Assembly: GCA_963740055.1 (NCBI GenBank)
Contig: CAVUCL010000001.1
Span: 248,001 to 312,000 of the forward strand
From: WHSW01 sp963740055
Lineage (GTDB): Bacteria; Actinomycetota; Thermoleophilia; Solirubrobacterales; 70-9
Length of the DNA stretch: 64,000 bases
Direction: 5' to 3'
This document shows, one piece after another, positions 35,493 to 43,798 of the stretch. Each line of letters opens with the position of its first letter. The stretch's first letter is position 1. The translations under genes were made by a program, and so were the position numbers. The notes under the pieces are model-generated. The model saw only the letters and a list, made by a program, of their open reading frames with translations. It was not told the origin of the DNA and did not search any database.

Positions 35493-36470
35493 TCAGCCCT
35501 CGAGGCCCTCGGCGGCGGGCATCGTCGCGCTCAACAGCGGTGAGGGCTCGTCGCCGTCCTGGTCGCAGACGAAGACGAACTCGATCACGCCGGTGTCGAT
35601 CGCGGCATGCACGCCCTCGACCTTCCAGCGGCGGTCGATCGTCCGCAGGCGCCGGACCGTGCCCTCGGATTCGATCGTGCCGACGACCGAGCCGCGGATC
35701 GCGCCGTCGTCGGCGGAGTCGCTGGAGACCTCGGCCGAGGCGGTGAAGACGATCGTCTCCGAGTCGAGCGCGGTCGCGTCGCTGAAGCACAGCGGCGTGC
35801 CGTCGAGCTCGCCGAGCTCATAGGTGCGCACGGCCTCGAGCTCGGACGGGTCGAGCTTGCGGTCGCCACCGAGCGAGCCCATGACCTCGTCGAGGGCGAG
35901 CTCGGCGACCACGTTGCGGCCGTCGCCATCGGCGGCGTTGCCGCGGTGAAAGAGCCAGAATCGCTCGCCCAGGACCGCCGCGCCCTCGATGTTGAGCTCG
36001 TCGATCTCGCCGCGCAGACGCTCATAGAGCGGCGCCAGGTCGATCTCGAGCGGCTCGCCCTCGAGCGCGCCGTCGGCGGCCAGCGCCCAGAAGAAGCCAC
36101 GATCGCGGGTCCGTCGCGAGCCCGAGCCGAGCCCGAGCAGGGCTCCATAGGCCTGGCCAGTGAACGGCGGCAGCGAGGTCAGCGCCTCGATGTCGGGCTT
36201 GTCGGCATCCGGGTCGTCCGGGTTGCCGGGCAGCTCACCGCCGAGCGCCCGGCGCATCCGGCCGGGGTCCGGCGTCGTCAGCGAGAAGACCCCGAGGTCG
36301 AGCTCGTCGTCGCCGATCACGTAAACGAAGTCGCCGCGGCGAGCGACCGCCGACGCCGCCGAGATGTAGGGCGAGCGCCGGTCGCCCTCCGCGCGCTCGA
36401 CGTCGAGGTCGCGCAGGTGGCGCAGCTCGAGCGGGGGCAGGTCCTCGGGGGTCGCGCGCTTGCGGTCCAT
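35493..36470 (-). CDS. Predicted beta-propeller protein (DUF6929-like)
   Basis: 325 residues with repeated strand pairs: GDFVYVIGDDELDLGVF, GERFWLFHRGNAADGDG, SEGTVRRLRTIDRRWKVEG and VIEFVFVCDQDGDEPSP. There is no signal peptide. The repeating 40-50 residue rhythm and the motif VYVIGDD fit the DUF6929 propeller group; role unknown. Leaderless: TAGCCT, 6 nt, ATG. Confidence 0.65.
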   Translation of the reverse strand: MDRKRATPEDLPPLELRHLRDLDVERAEGDRRSPYISAASAVARRGDFVYVIGDDELDLGVFSLTTPDPGRMRRALGGELPGNPDDPDADKPDIEALTSLPPFTGQAYGALLGLGSGSRRTRDRGFFWALAADGALEGEPLEIDLAPLYERLRGEIDELNIEGAAVLGERFWLFHRGNAADGDGRNVVAELALDEVMGSLGGDRKLDPSELEAVRTYELGELDGTPLCFSDATALDSETIVFTASAEVSSDSADDGAIRGSVVGTIESEGTVRRLRTIDRRWKVEGVHAAIDTGVIEFVFVCDQDGDEPSPLLSATMPAAEGLEG

Positions 36471-36519
36471 GGCCCGAGGCTACCCCGGGGCGATCGGCTC
36501 CAACCGCGGGCCGGGGCGC

Positions 36520-37876
36520 TCAGGCGAAGCGGCGCAGGGCGAGGCGCGCGAGCAGCGCGTAGGCGACGACGATCGCCGCGCAGTGGCCGATCGCCGCCGC
36601 GAGGTCGGGGCCGGCGTCGGTGAGGCCGCCCTCGATCGCGTTCAGCGCCGGCTCGAACGGAAACAGGGCGCGGACGACCTCGAGCAGGTCATAGACGCCG
36701 CCGCTCACGGTCCCGGACGGGACCAGCGAGAGGAACGCGACCGGCAGCGAGATCATGAACGCGAGCAGCGAGCTCGCCCGGACCTCGCGCGCCGAGCTCC
36801 CGATCGCGGCGCCGAAGGCGGCGAACGCCGCCCCGCCGGCGACGATCGCGGCGACGATCGCCGGCGCCCGTTCCCACTCGATCGAGACCAGCGCCGTGAG
36901 CGCGGCGAGCAGCAGCAGCGTCACCGCGAGCGAGGCGGCGATCCCGAGCACGAGCTTCTCGACCAGGAGGCCGGTCTTGCCGACCAGGCCCCTGGTGATC
37001 CGGGAGAACGCGTTCTCCTCGCGCTCGAGCGCGAGCGAGCCGGCGACCAGGAGCACGGTGACGAACATCAGGGTCACGGTCGCGGCGACCGCGATCGCGA
37101 ACGTGTCGAGCTCCGAGCTGTCGCCCGCGACGACGGTCTTCGAGACCTCGATCGGCTCCGCCACGGCCCCCAGCAGCGGCAGCGCGAAGCCGAGATTCTC
37201 GCGCGCGAGCCGGGCGAACTCGGTCACTTGGTCGAGCGCTTCGCGGGCGCTGCCCTCGGGCAGCTGGGCGCGGACAGCGCCGAGGATCTCACCGCTTCGC
37301 TGGAGCCCGAGGACGTCGAACTCGCCGACCAGCGGCAGCTCGAAGCTCGCCGCCCTCGATCAGCAGGTCGAGGTAGGTCGCCGCCTCGTCGGAGATCCGC
37401 TGCGAGAGGATCAGGTTGGCCTCGGTGATCAGCGCCTGGATCCGGTCGTCGACGAGGCTCGCCTTGACCGGGTCGTCCTCGTTGACCAGCACCTCGACCG
37501 TCGGCTGCTGCGGGTTGAGGCTGGCGAGCGACTCGAGCTCGTCGAGCAGGTCCTCGGGCAGGATCAGGGCGGCGATCACGTCTCCTTCGGAGACCCTCTG
37601 CTCGGCCTCCTCGCGCGAGGAGACGTCGACGCACTCGACCCGCGAGCAGAGCTCGTCGCGCGCGAGGTCGCGGTCGATGCCCTCCTCCTCGCCGCCGATC
37701 TGGAAGCTCTCGGTGTCGGGGATCTCGTTGTAGAAGGCGACCCTGGGCTTCGAGCCCTCGCCCGAGAGCGCGAACCCGATCAGCACCCCGAGCACCACCG
37801 GGTAGGCGATCAGCAGCCCGACCACGAGCGGCGAGCGGCGCAGGATCTGGAGGTCCTTGAGCAGCAGCCAGCGCAT
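36520..37876 (-). CDS. ABC-2 type transporter permease (frameshifted near 37347)
   Basis: N-terminal part MRWLLLKDLQILRRSPLVVG has the first helix, then a long extracytoplasmic domain rich in Asp/Glu. At LLIEGGEL a single extra C breaks the frame; without it GGEFELPLVGEFDVLG leads into five helices to RLALRRFA and the stop at 36520. The whole is an ABC-2 permease of about 451 residues, the exporter fold used for drugs, lipids or peptides. Follows its ATPase by 8 bp. Cargo unknown. Confidence 0.85.
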
Positions 37877-37884
37877 CGCCCGCC

Positions 37885-38613
37885 TCAGTGGCCCCGCTCG
37901 CGCAAAAACGCGACGAAGGCGGACTCGAAGTCGCGCTCGCCGCCGACCGCGGCGTGGAGCTCGTCCGAGGTGCCGTCGAAGACCGGCTCGCCGTCGGCGA
38001 GCACCAGCAGGCGACTGCCGTAGCGCTCCGCCTCGTGCAGGTGATGGGTGGTGTAGATCACCGTCGTCCCGGAGCCCGCGAGCCCGAGGACGAACTCCCA
38101 CAGGCGCTCGCGCTGGCGCGGGTCGAGCCCGGTCGAGGGCTCGTCGAGCAGCAGCACCGCCGGCTCGGCGAGCAGCCCGATCGCGATGTTGACGCGCTGC
38201 TGGTTGCCGCCCGAGAGCGTCGACACCTGGTCGTCGCGGCGCTCGCCGAGCGCCGTCTGGTCGAGCATCCGCTCGACCGCCGCGTCGACGTCCGAAACGC
38301 GCTCGAGGCGCGCGAACAGGCGCAGGTTCTCGGCCACCGTGAGCCGCCGGTAGAGCGCGCCCTGCTGTGGCACCCAGCCGATCCGACCCGGGACGGAGAA
38401 GGTCCCCGAGTCGGGCTCGCGGATCCCGGCGAGGATCGAGAGCAGGGTCGTCTTGCCGGCGCCGTTGGGGCCGATCACCGCGAGCAGCTCGCCGCCCGCG
38501 GCGCTGAACGAGACCCCGCGCAGGGCCGTCCGCGCGCCGAAGCTCTTCGCCAGCTCGCGCGCCTCGATCGCCGTCCCGCCGCCCGGCGCCGCGGCTGCTC
38601 CGTTCCCGCTCAC
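37885..38613 (-). CDS. ABC transporter ATP-binding protein
   Basis: 242 residues: Walker A GPNGAGKTT, Q-loop VPQQG, signature LSGGNQQ, Walker B VLLLDEPSTGLD, switch His in THHLHEAE. This is the drug-export (DrrA/NodI-like) subclass, matching the ABC-2 permease downstream. Start is GTG, 7 nt after TAGCGT, and divergent from the YmdB-type gene. Confidence 0.95.
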   Translation of the reverse strand: MSGNGAAAAPGGGTAIEARELAKSFGARTALRGVSFSAAGGELLAVIGPNGAGKTTLLSILAGIREPDSGTFSVPGRIGWVPQQGALYRRLTVAENLRLFARLERVSDVDAAVERMLDQTALGERRDDQVSTLSGGNQQRVNIAIGLLAEPAVLLLDEPSTGLDPRQRERLWEFVLGLAGSGTTVIYTTHHLHEAERYGSRLLVLADGEPVFDGTSDELHAAVGGERDFESAFVAFLRERGH

Positions 38614-38663
38614 CGCCGGAACGCTAACGCCCGGCGGCGGATCGCCATTACGCTGGGCGGCGG

Positions 38664-39443
38664 ATGAAGGTCCTGTTCATCGGCGACGTCGTCGGCAAGC
38701 CGGGGCGCGCCGGGCTCGCGCGGACGATGCCGAGCCTGCGCGAGCGCCACGCTCCCGACCTGGTGATCGTCAACGGCGAGAACTCGGCCGGCGGGCTCGG
38801 GATCACCGAGAAGACCGCGGCCGACCTGTTCGCGACCGGCGCCGACGTGATCACGCTCGGCAACCACGCCTTCCGCCACCGCGAGGTCTTCGACTACCTC
38901 GAGCGCTCCGATCGGGTGATCCGCCCGGCGAACTTCATGACCGGCAACCCCGGGCGCGGGCACACGGTGGTCGAGGCGGGCGGCATTCGCCTCGCCGTGG
39001 TCAACCTGATCGGGACGCTCGGGCTGCGCGCCGCCCGCTCGCCGTTCAGCGAAGCGGACTCGCTGCTCGACCGGCTCGAGCGCGAGGCCGACGCCGTGTT
39101 CGTCGACTTCCACGCCGAGGTGACCTCGGAGAAGGTGGCGATGGGCTGGCATCTCGACGGCCGTGCCGCGGCGGTCGTCGGCACCCACACCCACGTCCCG
39201 ACCGCCGACGCCCGGGTGCTGCCGAAGGGCACCGCCTACATCTCCGACGTCGGCATGACCGCCTCGCGCGCGAGCGTGCTCGGAGTGCGCTGGGAGCAGG
39301 CGGTGGAGGGCTTTCGGACCCAGATGTCGGTCCGCTTCACCACCGCCGAGGACGACGTCTGGGTGAACGCGGTCGTGATCGAGATCGGCGAGGACGGGCT
39401 CGCGCGCTCGATCGAACAGGTGCTCGAGCCGGCGCCGGACTGA
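38664..39443 (+). CDS. YmdB-family metallophosphoesterase
   Basis: 259 residues. MKVLFIGDVVGKPGR, NGENSAGGLGI, ITLGNHAFRH and GTHTHVPTADARVLPKGTAYISDVGMTA are the metal-ligand blocks of the TIGR00282/YmdB family, which in Bacillus hydrolyses cyclic nucleotides and affects biofilm genes. The GNH-A-F segment replaces the more usual GNHxWD. Leaderless: TACGCT, 9 nt, ATG. Confidence 0.92.
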   Translation: MKVLFIGDVVGKPGRAGLARTMPSLRERHAPDLVIVNGENSAGGLGITEKTAADLFATGADVITLGNHAFRHREVFDYLERSDRVIRPANFMTGNPGRGHTVVEAGGIRLAVVNLIGTLGLRAARSPFSEADSLLDRLEREADAVFVDFHAEVTSEKVAMGWHLDGRAAAVVGTHTHVPTADARVLPKGTAYISDVGMTASRASVLGVRWEQAVEGFRTQMSVRFTTAEDDVWVNAVVIEIGEDGLARSIEQVLEPAPD

Positions 39444-39469
39444 CCCGGCGCCGGCTCGGCGGGCACTGG

Positions 39470-39628
39470 CTACGGACCGGTCGGAGCCTCGTCGGTTCCG
39501 GCCGGATCGGCCTCGGGCTCGTCGGCGCCGAGCTCGTCGTCGGACGCCTCCTCGACACCCTCCGAATCGGCGTCGTCGCCGACCGGGTCCTCGCGCTGGG
39601 CCTCGTGCTCGTTCGGATCGGTCTCCAT
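39470..39628 (-). CDS. 52-residue highly acidic small protein
   Basis: ATG at 39628, preceded by GAGGAGG at good spacing, opens METDPNEHEAQREDPVGDD and runs to a TAG at 39470. About 20 of 52 residues are Asp or Glu and there is one basic residue, so it is certainly disordered. Third-position GC bias is as in real genes. No family known to me. Confidence 0.6.
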   Translation of the reverse strand: METDPNEHEAQREDPVGDDADSEGVEEASDDELGADEPEADPAGTDEAPTGP

Positions 39629-39664
39629 CGCTTCCTCCTCGGTTGGGAGTGACCTGGCCCGGTC

Positions 39665-41302
39665 CTACCCGCCGGAGCGCGCGCGAAGCGGGGACGCGGT
39701 CGCGAGCGCGATCAGCAGCGCCGGCAGGAACCAGGGGATGTAGAGGTAGAACCAGTGGTCGGCGGTGAGCTCGACCGCGATCACGACCGCCGCGGCGAGC
39801 GCGGCGACCTGCGCGATCGTCCGCCGGCGGGGCACGAACGCAAGCGCCGCGGCGAGCGCCGCGGAGGCGACCAGGGCGACCCGCTGCAGCCACTCGACCC
39901 CCCCGACCTGCCCCCAGATGCTGAACGGCGACTCGCGGTCGAGCTGGCTGGCGACGGTCCGCTCCCAGAACACGCCCAGCCCCGGGTCGATCGCCGGGTG
40001 GGCCAGCATCAGGGCGGCGACGGCGACGAACGCGACCGCGAAGCCGGCGAGCGGTCGCAGCCAGCCGAGGCCGCTGCGTTCGCGCTCGGACCAGCGCTCG
40101 AGCAGCCCGCGCTCGCCGGTGGCGTAGAGCGGCGCCAGCGCCAGGGGCGCGAACTTCGCCGCCGTCGCCAGCGCGAGCAGGCCGCCGCGGGCCAGCGGGC
40201 GCGCGAACAGCGCCAGCGACCAGGCGAGCAGGGCCGCGACCAGGGCGTCGTTGGAGTTCGACTGCAGCGCGAACGCGGTGTAGGGGTAGGCGACCCAGGC
40301 GAACGCGAGCAGCGCCCCGAGCGCGCGACCGGCGGCGCCGCGGCGCAGCCGCAGCCCGGCGACGAAGAGGCCGGCGACGGTGAGCAGGTCGAAGCCGATC
40401 GCCGCCGCGTGCGACGCCGGGAGCTGGTCCCATTCGCCGCTCCAGGGCAGCGCGAGCTCGAACGGCACGTAGGCGTAGTAGTTGGCCGGGCCGTAGGTGT
40501 CGCCGAAGCGGTTGTCCTCGGGAAAGCTGGACTCGCCGTAGACCGGCTCGCCGGAGGTGATCCGGTCGGCCCCGACGGCGCCGGCGTAGCCGACGTCGAT
40601 GACTCCGGAGTCGACGACGTTGATCGTCGCCCGGAAGCCGATCAAGGAGACGGCGGCGATCGCGAGCCAGAGCGCGGGCGCGCTCGGTCGCAGGCCGGCG
40701 CCGCCGCGGAAGCCGAGCCAGAGCATGCGCGCGAGCAGGTACACCAGCACCGGATAGACGAGCGGGACCGAGACCCCGATCTCCCCCCGGTTGAAGAACA
40801 CGTGCGAGGCGCCGAAGGCGAGCAGGACGAGCAGGTCGAGATGCGCGATCCGCCACGGACGGCGCCAGTCGAGCAGCCCGACGAGGAAGATCGCGCAGAG
40901 CGGGATCCAGACCCAGGGCGCGTTGAGCACGTGGCCGAACTGGCGCTCGTAGCCGCGCGCCATCGGCCACGCGACCTGGTCGCCATCCCACGCCTCGCGC
41001 ACGGCGCCGCTGCGCCCGTCGACGATCACCTGTGCGAGCTCGGCCCCGTCGCGCTTGAAGCCGACCTGCCAGCCGATCCCCTCCTCGATCTCGATCGCGG
41101 TCTCGAGGCCCGCGCCCTGCGCCTCGACCTCCGGCTCGCCGGCCGCGATCCGGTAGGCCTCGCGAGCGCCGACCGAATAGTCCTGGGGCGCGGCGGGGAA
41201 CGAGACCGGCGGCGCCGGGTCGGCGTCCGCCGCGCTCGCGGTCGCCGGAACGCAGAGGGCGAGGGCCGCGAGCGCTAGCGCGAGCGCTCGTCGAACGTCC
41301 AC
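39665..41302 (-). CDS. GT-C type membrane glycosyltransferase (GT87-like) with PepSY-like N-domain
   Basis: 545 residues. Signal peptide at residues 5-24 (ending ATASA), then about 90 soluble residues (YSVGAREAYRIAAGEPEVEA; GRSGAVREAWDGDQVAW) resembling a PepSY-like module, followed by about ten membrane helices. FPEDNRFGDTYGPANYYAYV in the first large loop and WFYLYIPWFLPALLI at the end fit polyprenyl-phosphate-sugar mannosyltransferases. Start GTG at 41302 overlaps the GtrA end by 28 bp. Probably decorates a surface glycan. Confidence 0.78.
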   Translation of the reverse strand: MDVRRALALALAALALCVPATASAADADPAPPVSFPAAPQDYSVGAREAYRIAAGEPEVEAQGAGLETAIEIEEGIGWQVGFKRDGAELAQVIVDGRSGAVREAWDGDQVAWPMARGYERQFGHVLNAPWVWIPLCAIFLVGLLDWRRPWRIAHLDLLVLLAFGASHVFFNRGEIGVSVPLVYPVLVYLLARMLWLGFRGGAGLRPSAPALWLAIAAVSLIGFRATINVVDSGVIDVGYAGAVGADRITSGEPVYGESSFPEDNRFGDTYGPANYYAYVPFELALPWSGEWDQLPASHAAAIGFDLLTVAGLFVAGLRLRRGAAGRALGALLAFAWVAYPYTAFALQSNSNDALVAALLAWSLALFARPLARGGLLALATAAKFAPLALAPLYATGERGLLERWSERERSGLGWLRPLAGFAVAFVAVAALMLAHPAIDPGLGVFWERTVASQLDRESPFSIWGQVGGVEWLQRVALVASAALAAALAFVPRRRTIAQVAALAAAVVIAVELTADHWFYLYIPWFLPALLIALATASPLRARSGG

Positions 41303-41739
41303 AGCTTGTTGCCGATGAAGTTGACCGGCATCGTCAGCGCGACCGCGATCGCCTGCGCCGGCAGCTCCGCGAGCTCGGCGGCCGAGACCAACAGCTCGAG
41401 CAGGGCGAGGTTGAACCCGAGGCCGACGACGCTGACGGTGAGGAAGCGCGCCGCCTGGAAGCCGGCGTGACCGTGGCCGGCGGCGAAGGTCCAGTGGCGG
41501 TTCCAGGCGAAGTTGTTGGAGACCGCGACGCAGAAGGCGCCGACCGCGGCCGCGAGGTGGTGCAGCCCGGCGAGCTCGGTGAGGATCGCGAAGACGAGCA
41601 GGTTGACGACGTAGCCGGAGGCGCCGACGAGGCCGAACTTGACCAGCTGGACCCAGTTCGCCGGCCGGCGGGCGCCGAGGTGAATCCGGCGCCAGAGGCG
41701 CGGCGGGCGCTCGTCCGTCGCCTGCTCGGCGCCGCTCAC
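41275..41739 (-). CDS. GtrA-family membrane protein
   Basis: 154 residues with four helices. LVKFGLVGASGYVVNLLVF, VAVSNNFAWNRHWTF and the closing MPVNFIGNKLWTF are the family signatures. GtrA proteins are thought to flip polyprenyl-phosphate-linked sugars, feeding GT-C enzymes such as the next gene. Start ATG overlaps the phosphodiesterase stop (ATGA, 41736-41739). Confidence 0.93.
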   Translation of the reverse strand: MSGAEQATDERPPRLWRRIHLGARRPANWVQLVKFGLVGASGYVVNLLVFAILTELAGLHHLAAAVGAFCVAVSNNFAWNRHWTFAAGHGHAGFQAARFLTVSVVGLGFNLALLELLVSAAELAELPAQAIAVALTMPVNFIGNKLWTFDERSR

Positions 41740-43292
41740 CGGGCGCCCTCAGCGGCCGCGACCGGCTCCGGCGCACTCGCCGGGCCGAGCCCGAAGTGCT
41801 CGAGCACGAGCTCGGCGACGTCGCAAAGCGCCCATTGCTCGCGCCGATCCTCGATCCCCGGCGTGAGGCCGCAGAGGAGCAGCGGGGCGAGCGAGTCCCC
41901 GGCGCCGAGGGAGCCGTGGCTGCCCCCGGGACAGTGGGTGACGCCGCCCCAGTCGACGACCTCGAAGCCCTCGCCGGCCGAGATCATCAGGTCGGCGACG
42001 TGCGGCGCGCGGTGGGCGGCCCAGAGCCTGGAGAGAGCGTCGGGGTAGCGCTCGGAGTGCAAGCGGCCGTCGACGCGCTCGGCGTCGAGCACCCCAAGGT
42101 CGCCGTCGAGGTCCCAGCCGCGCCCGCGGCGGTCTTGCACCTGGTTCCCGGGGGCGAATCGCAGCTGGGCGCCATCGCGCTCGACCGCGACCTCGAGCTC
42201 GCCGGGCTGCTCGCCGCCGGCGCGGTCGAGCGGCTCGCCGTCGGCTCTCGCTACCCAGCTGAACAGGTCGACGCCCTCGAGCTCGGCGAGCCGGCTGCGG
42301 ACGGCGGCGTGGGCGCGGGCGCCGCGGCGTCCTTCGGCGAGCACGTAGACCCCTGCGGCGCGAGCGATCGGGCTGACCGCGAGCTCGGCCCCGTCGAGGC
42401 CGGCGTTCGGCTGCAGCACGCGCCAGTCCGCGGCGAGCGCGCCCGCGAGGTCGAGCTCTCGTTCGACCCGGGTCTGGGCGTGGTCGGCGACCAGGATGAC
42501 CGCGTTGCGCTCGAGGAACTCGTCCAGGCCCCCGGCGGCGTCGGCGAGGTCGGCAAAGGCGGCGTCGGCGCGGGCGATCGACTCGAGCTGCGCCTCGGGC
42601 CCGAACTTGTGCGAGTGGTGGTCGTTGTCGGGAAGCGAGAAGAGCAGGAAGTCGTAGAGGTCCTCTGCGACCAGATCGCGCCCGACGCAGGCCGAGTACT
42701 CGTCGCGGGTCCCGGGACGGGCGAGGGTCGGCTTGCAGGCGACCGTCCGGCTCGAGTAGAGCTCGCCGTAGAAGAGCTCGTCGGGCCCCCAGGTCGCGTG
42801 GCGAAAGCTCGCCGCGAGCGCGACGCGGCGCAGCAGGCCCTCGAGCCCGAGCTCGTGACGAGTGCGCCCGCGATAGATCAAAAACGGGGTGCAGGCGGAG
42901 CGCACGCCGGCGTCGCCGAGGCGCTCGAACAACGTCTCCACCTCGTGCGAGAGGTGGGACATGTTCATGTTGTAGACGATGTCGTAGAGGCTCTTGAAGA
43001 GGCCGAAGGCACGCGTGGCCTCGAACGAGCTCCCGTACTCGACGTAGCGACCCTCGGCGCGGTGAAACGAGTTGCTGCCGCAGATCCAGTGACCGTCGGG
43101 ACGGGTCCCGGTGACGATCTCCGAGGAGCAGACCGGCGTCACCGAGGGATAGGAGGCGACGCAGTCGCCGATCAGCGAGCCACGGTCGAGCAGCTCGGCG
43201 AAGGTCGGCGCGGCGCCGCCGCGCGCCGCCTCGCAGAGCATGTCGGTGCGCAGGGAGTCGACGACGCAGAGGACGAGCTTGCGCTGGGTCAC
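41736..43292 (-). CDS. Alkaline-phosphatase-superfamily phosphodiesterase
   Basis: 518 residues from GTG at 43292. Metal ligands: Asp in LCVVDSLRTDM, nucleophile Thr in YPSVTPVCSSEIVTGTRPDG, Asp and His in SLPDNDHHSHKFGP, Asp-His in VADHAQT, and a late GSHGS. This is the nucleotide pyrophosphatase/phosphodiesterase pattern. No signal peptide, so cytoplasmic unless exported otherwise. Coupled to the upstream membrane gene by GTGA overlap. Confidence 0.85.
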   Translation of the reverse strand: MTQRKLVLCVVDSLRTDMLCEAARGGAAPTFAELLDRGSLIGDCVASYPSVTPVCSSEIVTGTRPDGHWICGSNSFHRAEGRYVEYGSSFEATRAFGLFKSLYDIVYNMNMSHLSHEVETLFERLGDAGVRSACTPFLIYRGRTRHELGLEGLLRRVALAASFRHATWGPDELFYGELYSSRTVACKPTLARPGTRDEYSACVGRDLVAEDLYDFLLFSLPDNDHHSHKFGPEAQLESIARADAAFADLADAAGGLDEFLERNAVILVADHAQTRVERELDLAGALAADWRVLQPNAGLDGAELAVSPIARAAGVYVLAEGRRGARAHAAVRSRLAELEGVDLFSWVARADGEPLDRAGGEQPGELEVAVERDGAQLRFAPGNQVQDRRGRGWDLDGDLGVLDAERVDGRLHSERYPDALSRLWAAHRAPHVADLMISAGEGFEVVDWGGVTHCPGGSHGSLGAGDSLAPLLLCGLTPGIEDRREQWALCDVAELVLEHFGLGPASAPEPVAAAEGAR

Positions 43293-43720
43293 CGAAGCGA
43301 CCTGAGGCCCTCGTACTTGCGCGCCGCGCGGCGGCGCTGCCCGGCGAAGAGCCAGAGCAGGCCGGCGAAGGCGAGGATCGAGATCGGGGGCAGCAGGACC
43401 GAGAGGCCGGCGAGCGCGAGCGCGGCGAGGGCGATCATCGCGGCGATGAAGCCGCCGCCCTCGGCGCGCGCCGCGGCGCCCTCGGTGAAGTCGCGGACGA
43501 CGACGAAGGCGAGGCCCGCCAGCGCCGCCCCGAGCGGCCAGCCGGGCCACGCCGGGTGATCCTCGGAGGAGAGCGAGATCCCGAACAGCGCCGCGCCGGC
43601 GACGACCGCGACCAGGGCGAGCAGGTTGCCGAGCGTGCCCCGGCGGCCGAGGGCGCCGCCGAGGGCCCCCGTGGCGAGGGCGAGCCCCGCCCCCTGGCAG
43701 GCTGCGAGGAAGAAGTCCAT
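43289..43720 (-). CDS. Small integral membrane protein
   Basis: 143 residues with four or five helices and a basic tail (GQRRRAARKYEGLRSLR). MDFFLAACQGAGLALATGAL and AWPGWPLGAALAGLAFVVVRDF suggest a DUF4126-like topology. First gene of the four-gene operon 43720-39665. Leaderless: TACCCT, 9 nt, ATG. Confidence 0.75.
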   Translation of the reverse strand: MDFFLAACQGAGLALATGALGGALGRRGTLGNLLALVAVVAGAALFGISLSSEDHPAWPGWPLGAALAGLAFVVVRDFTEGAAARAEGGGFIAAMIALAALALAGLSVLLPPISILAFAGLLWLFAGQRRRAARKYEGLRSLR

Positions 43721-43798
43721 CGCCGCAGCAGGGTACCTGCACCGTTCCCGGCGCGATCCCCGTTGCGCGCCGGCTTCGATCCGGCCAGACTGGGTTCG

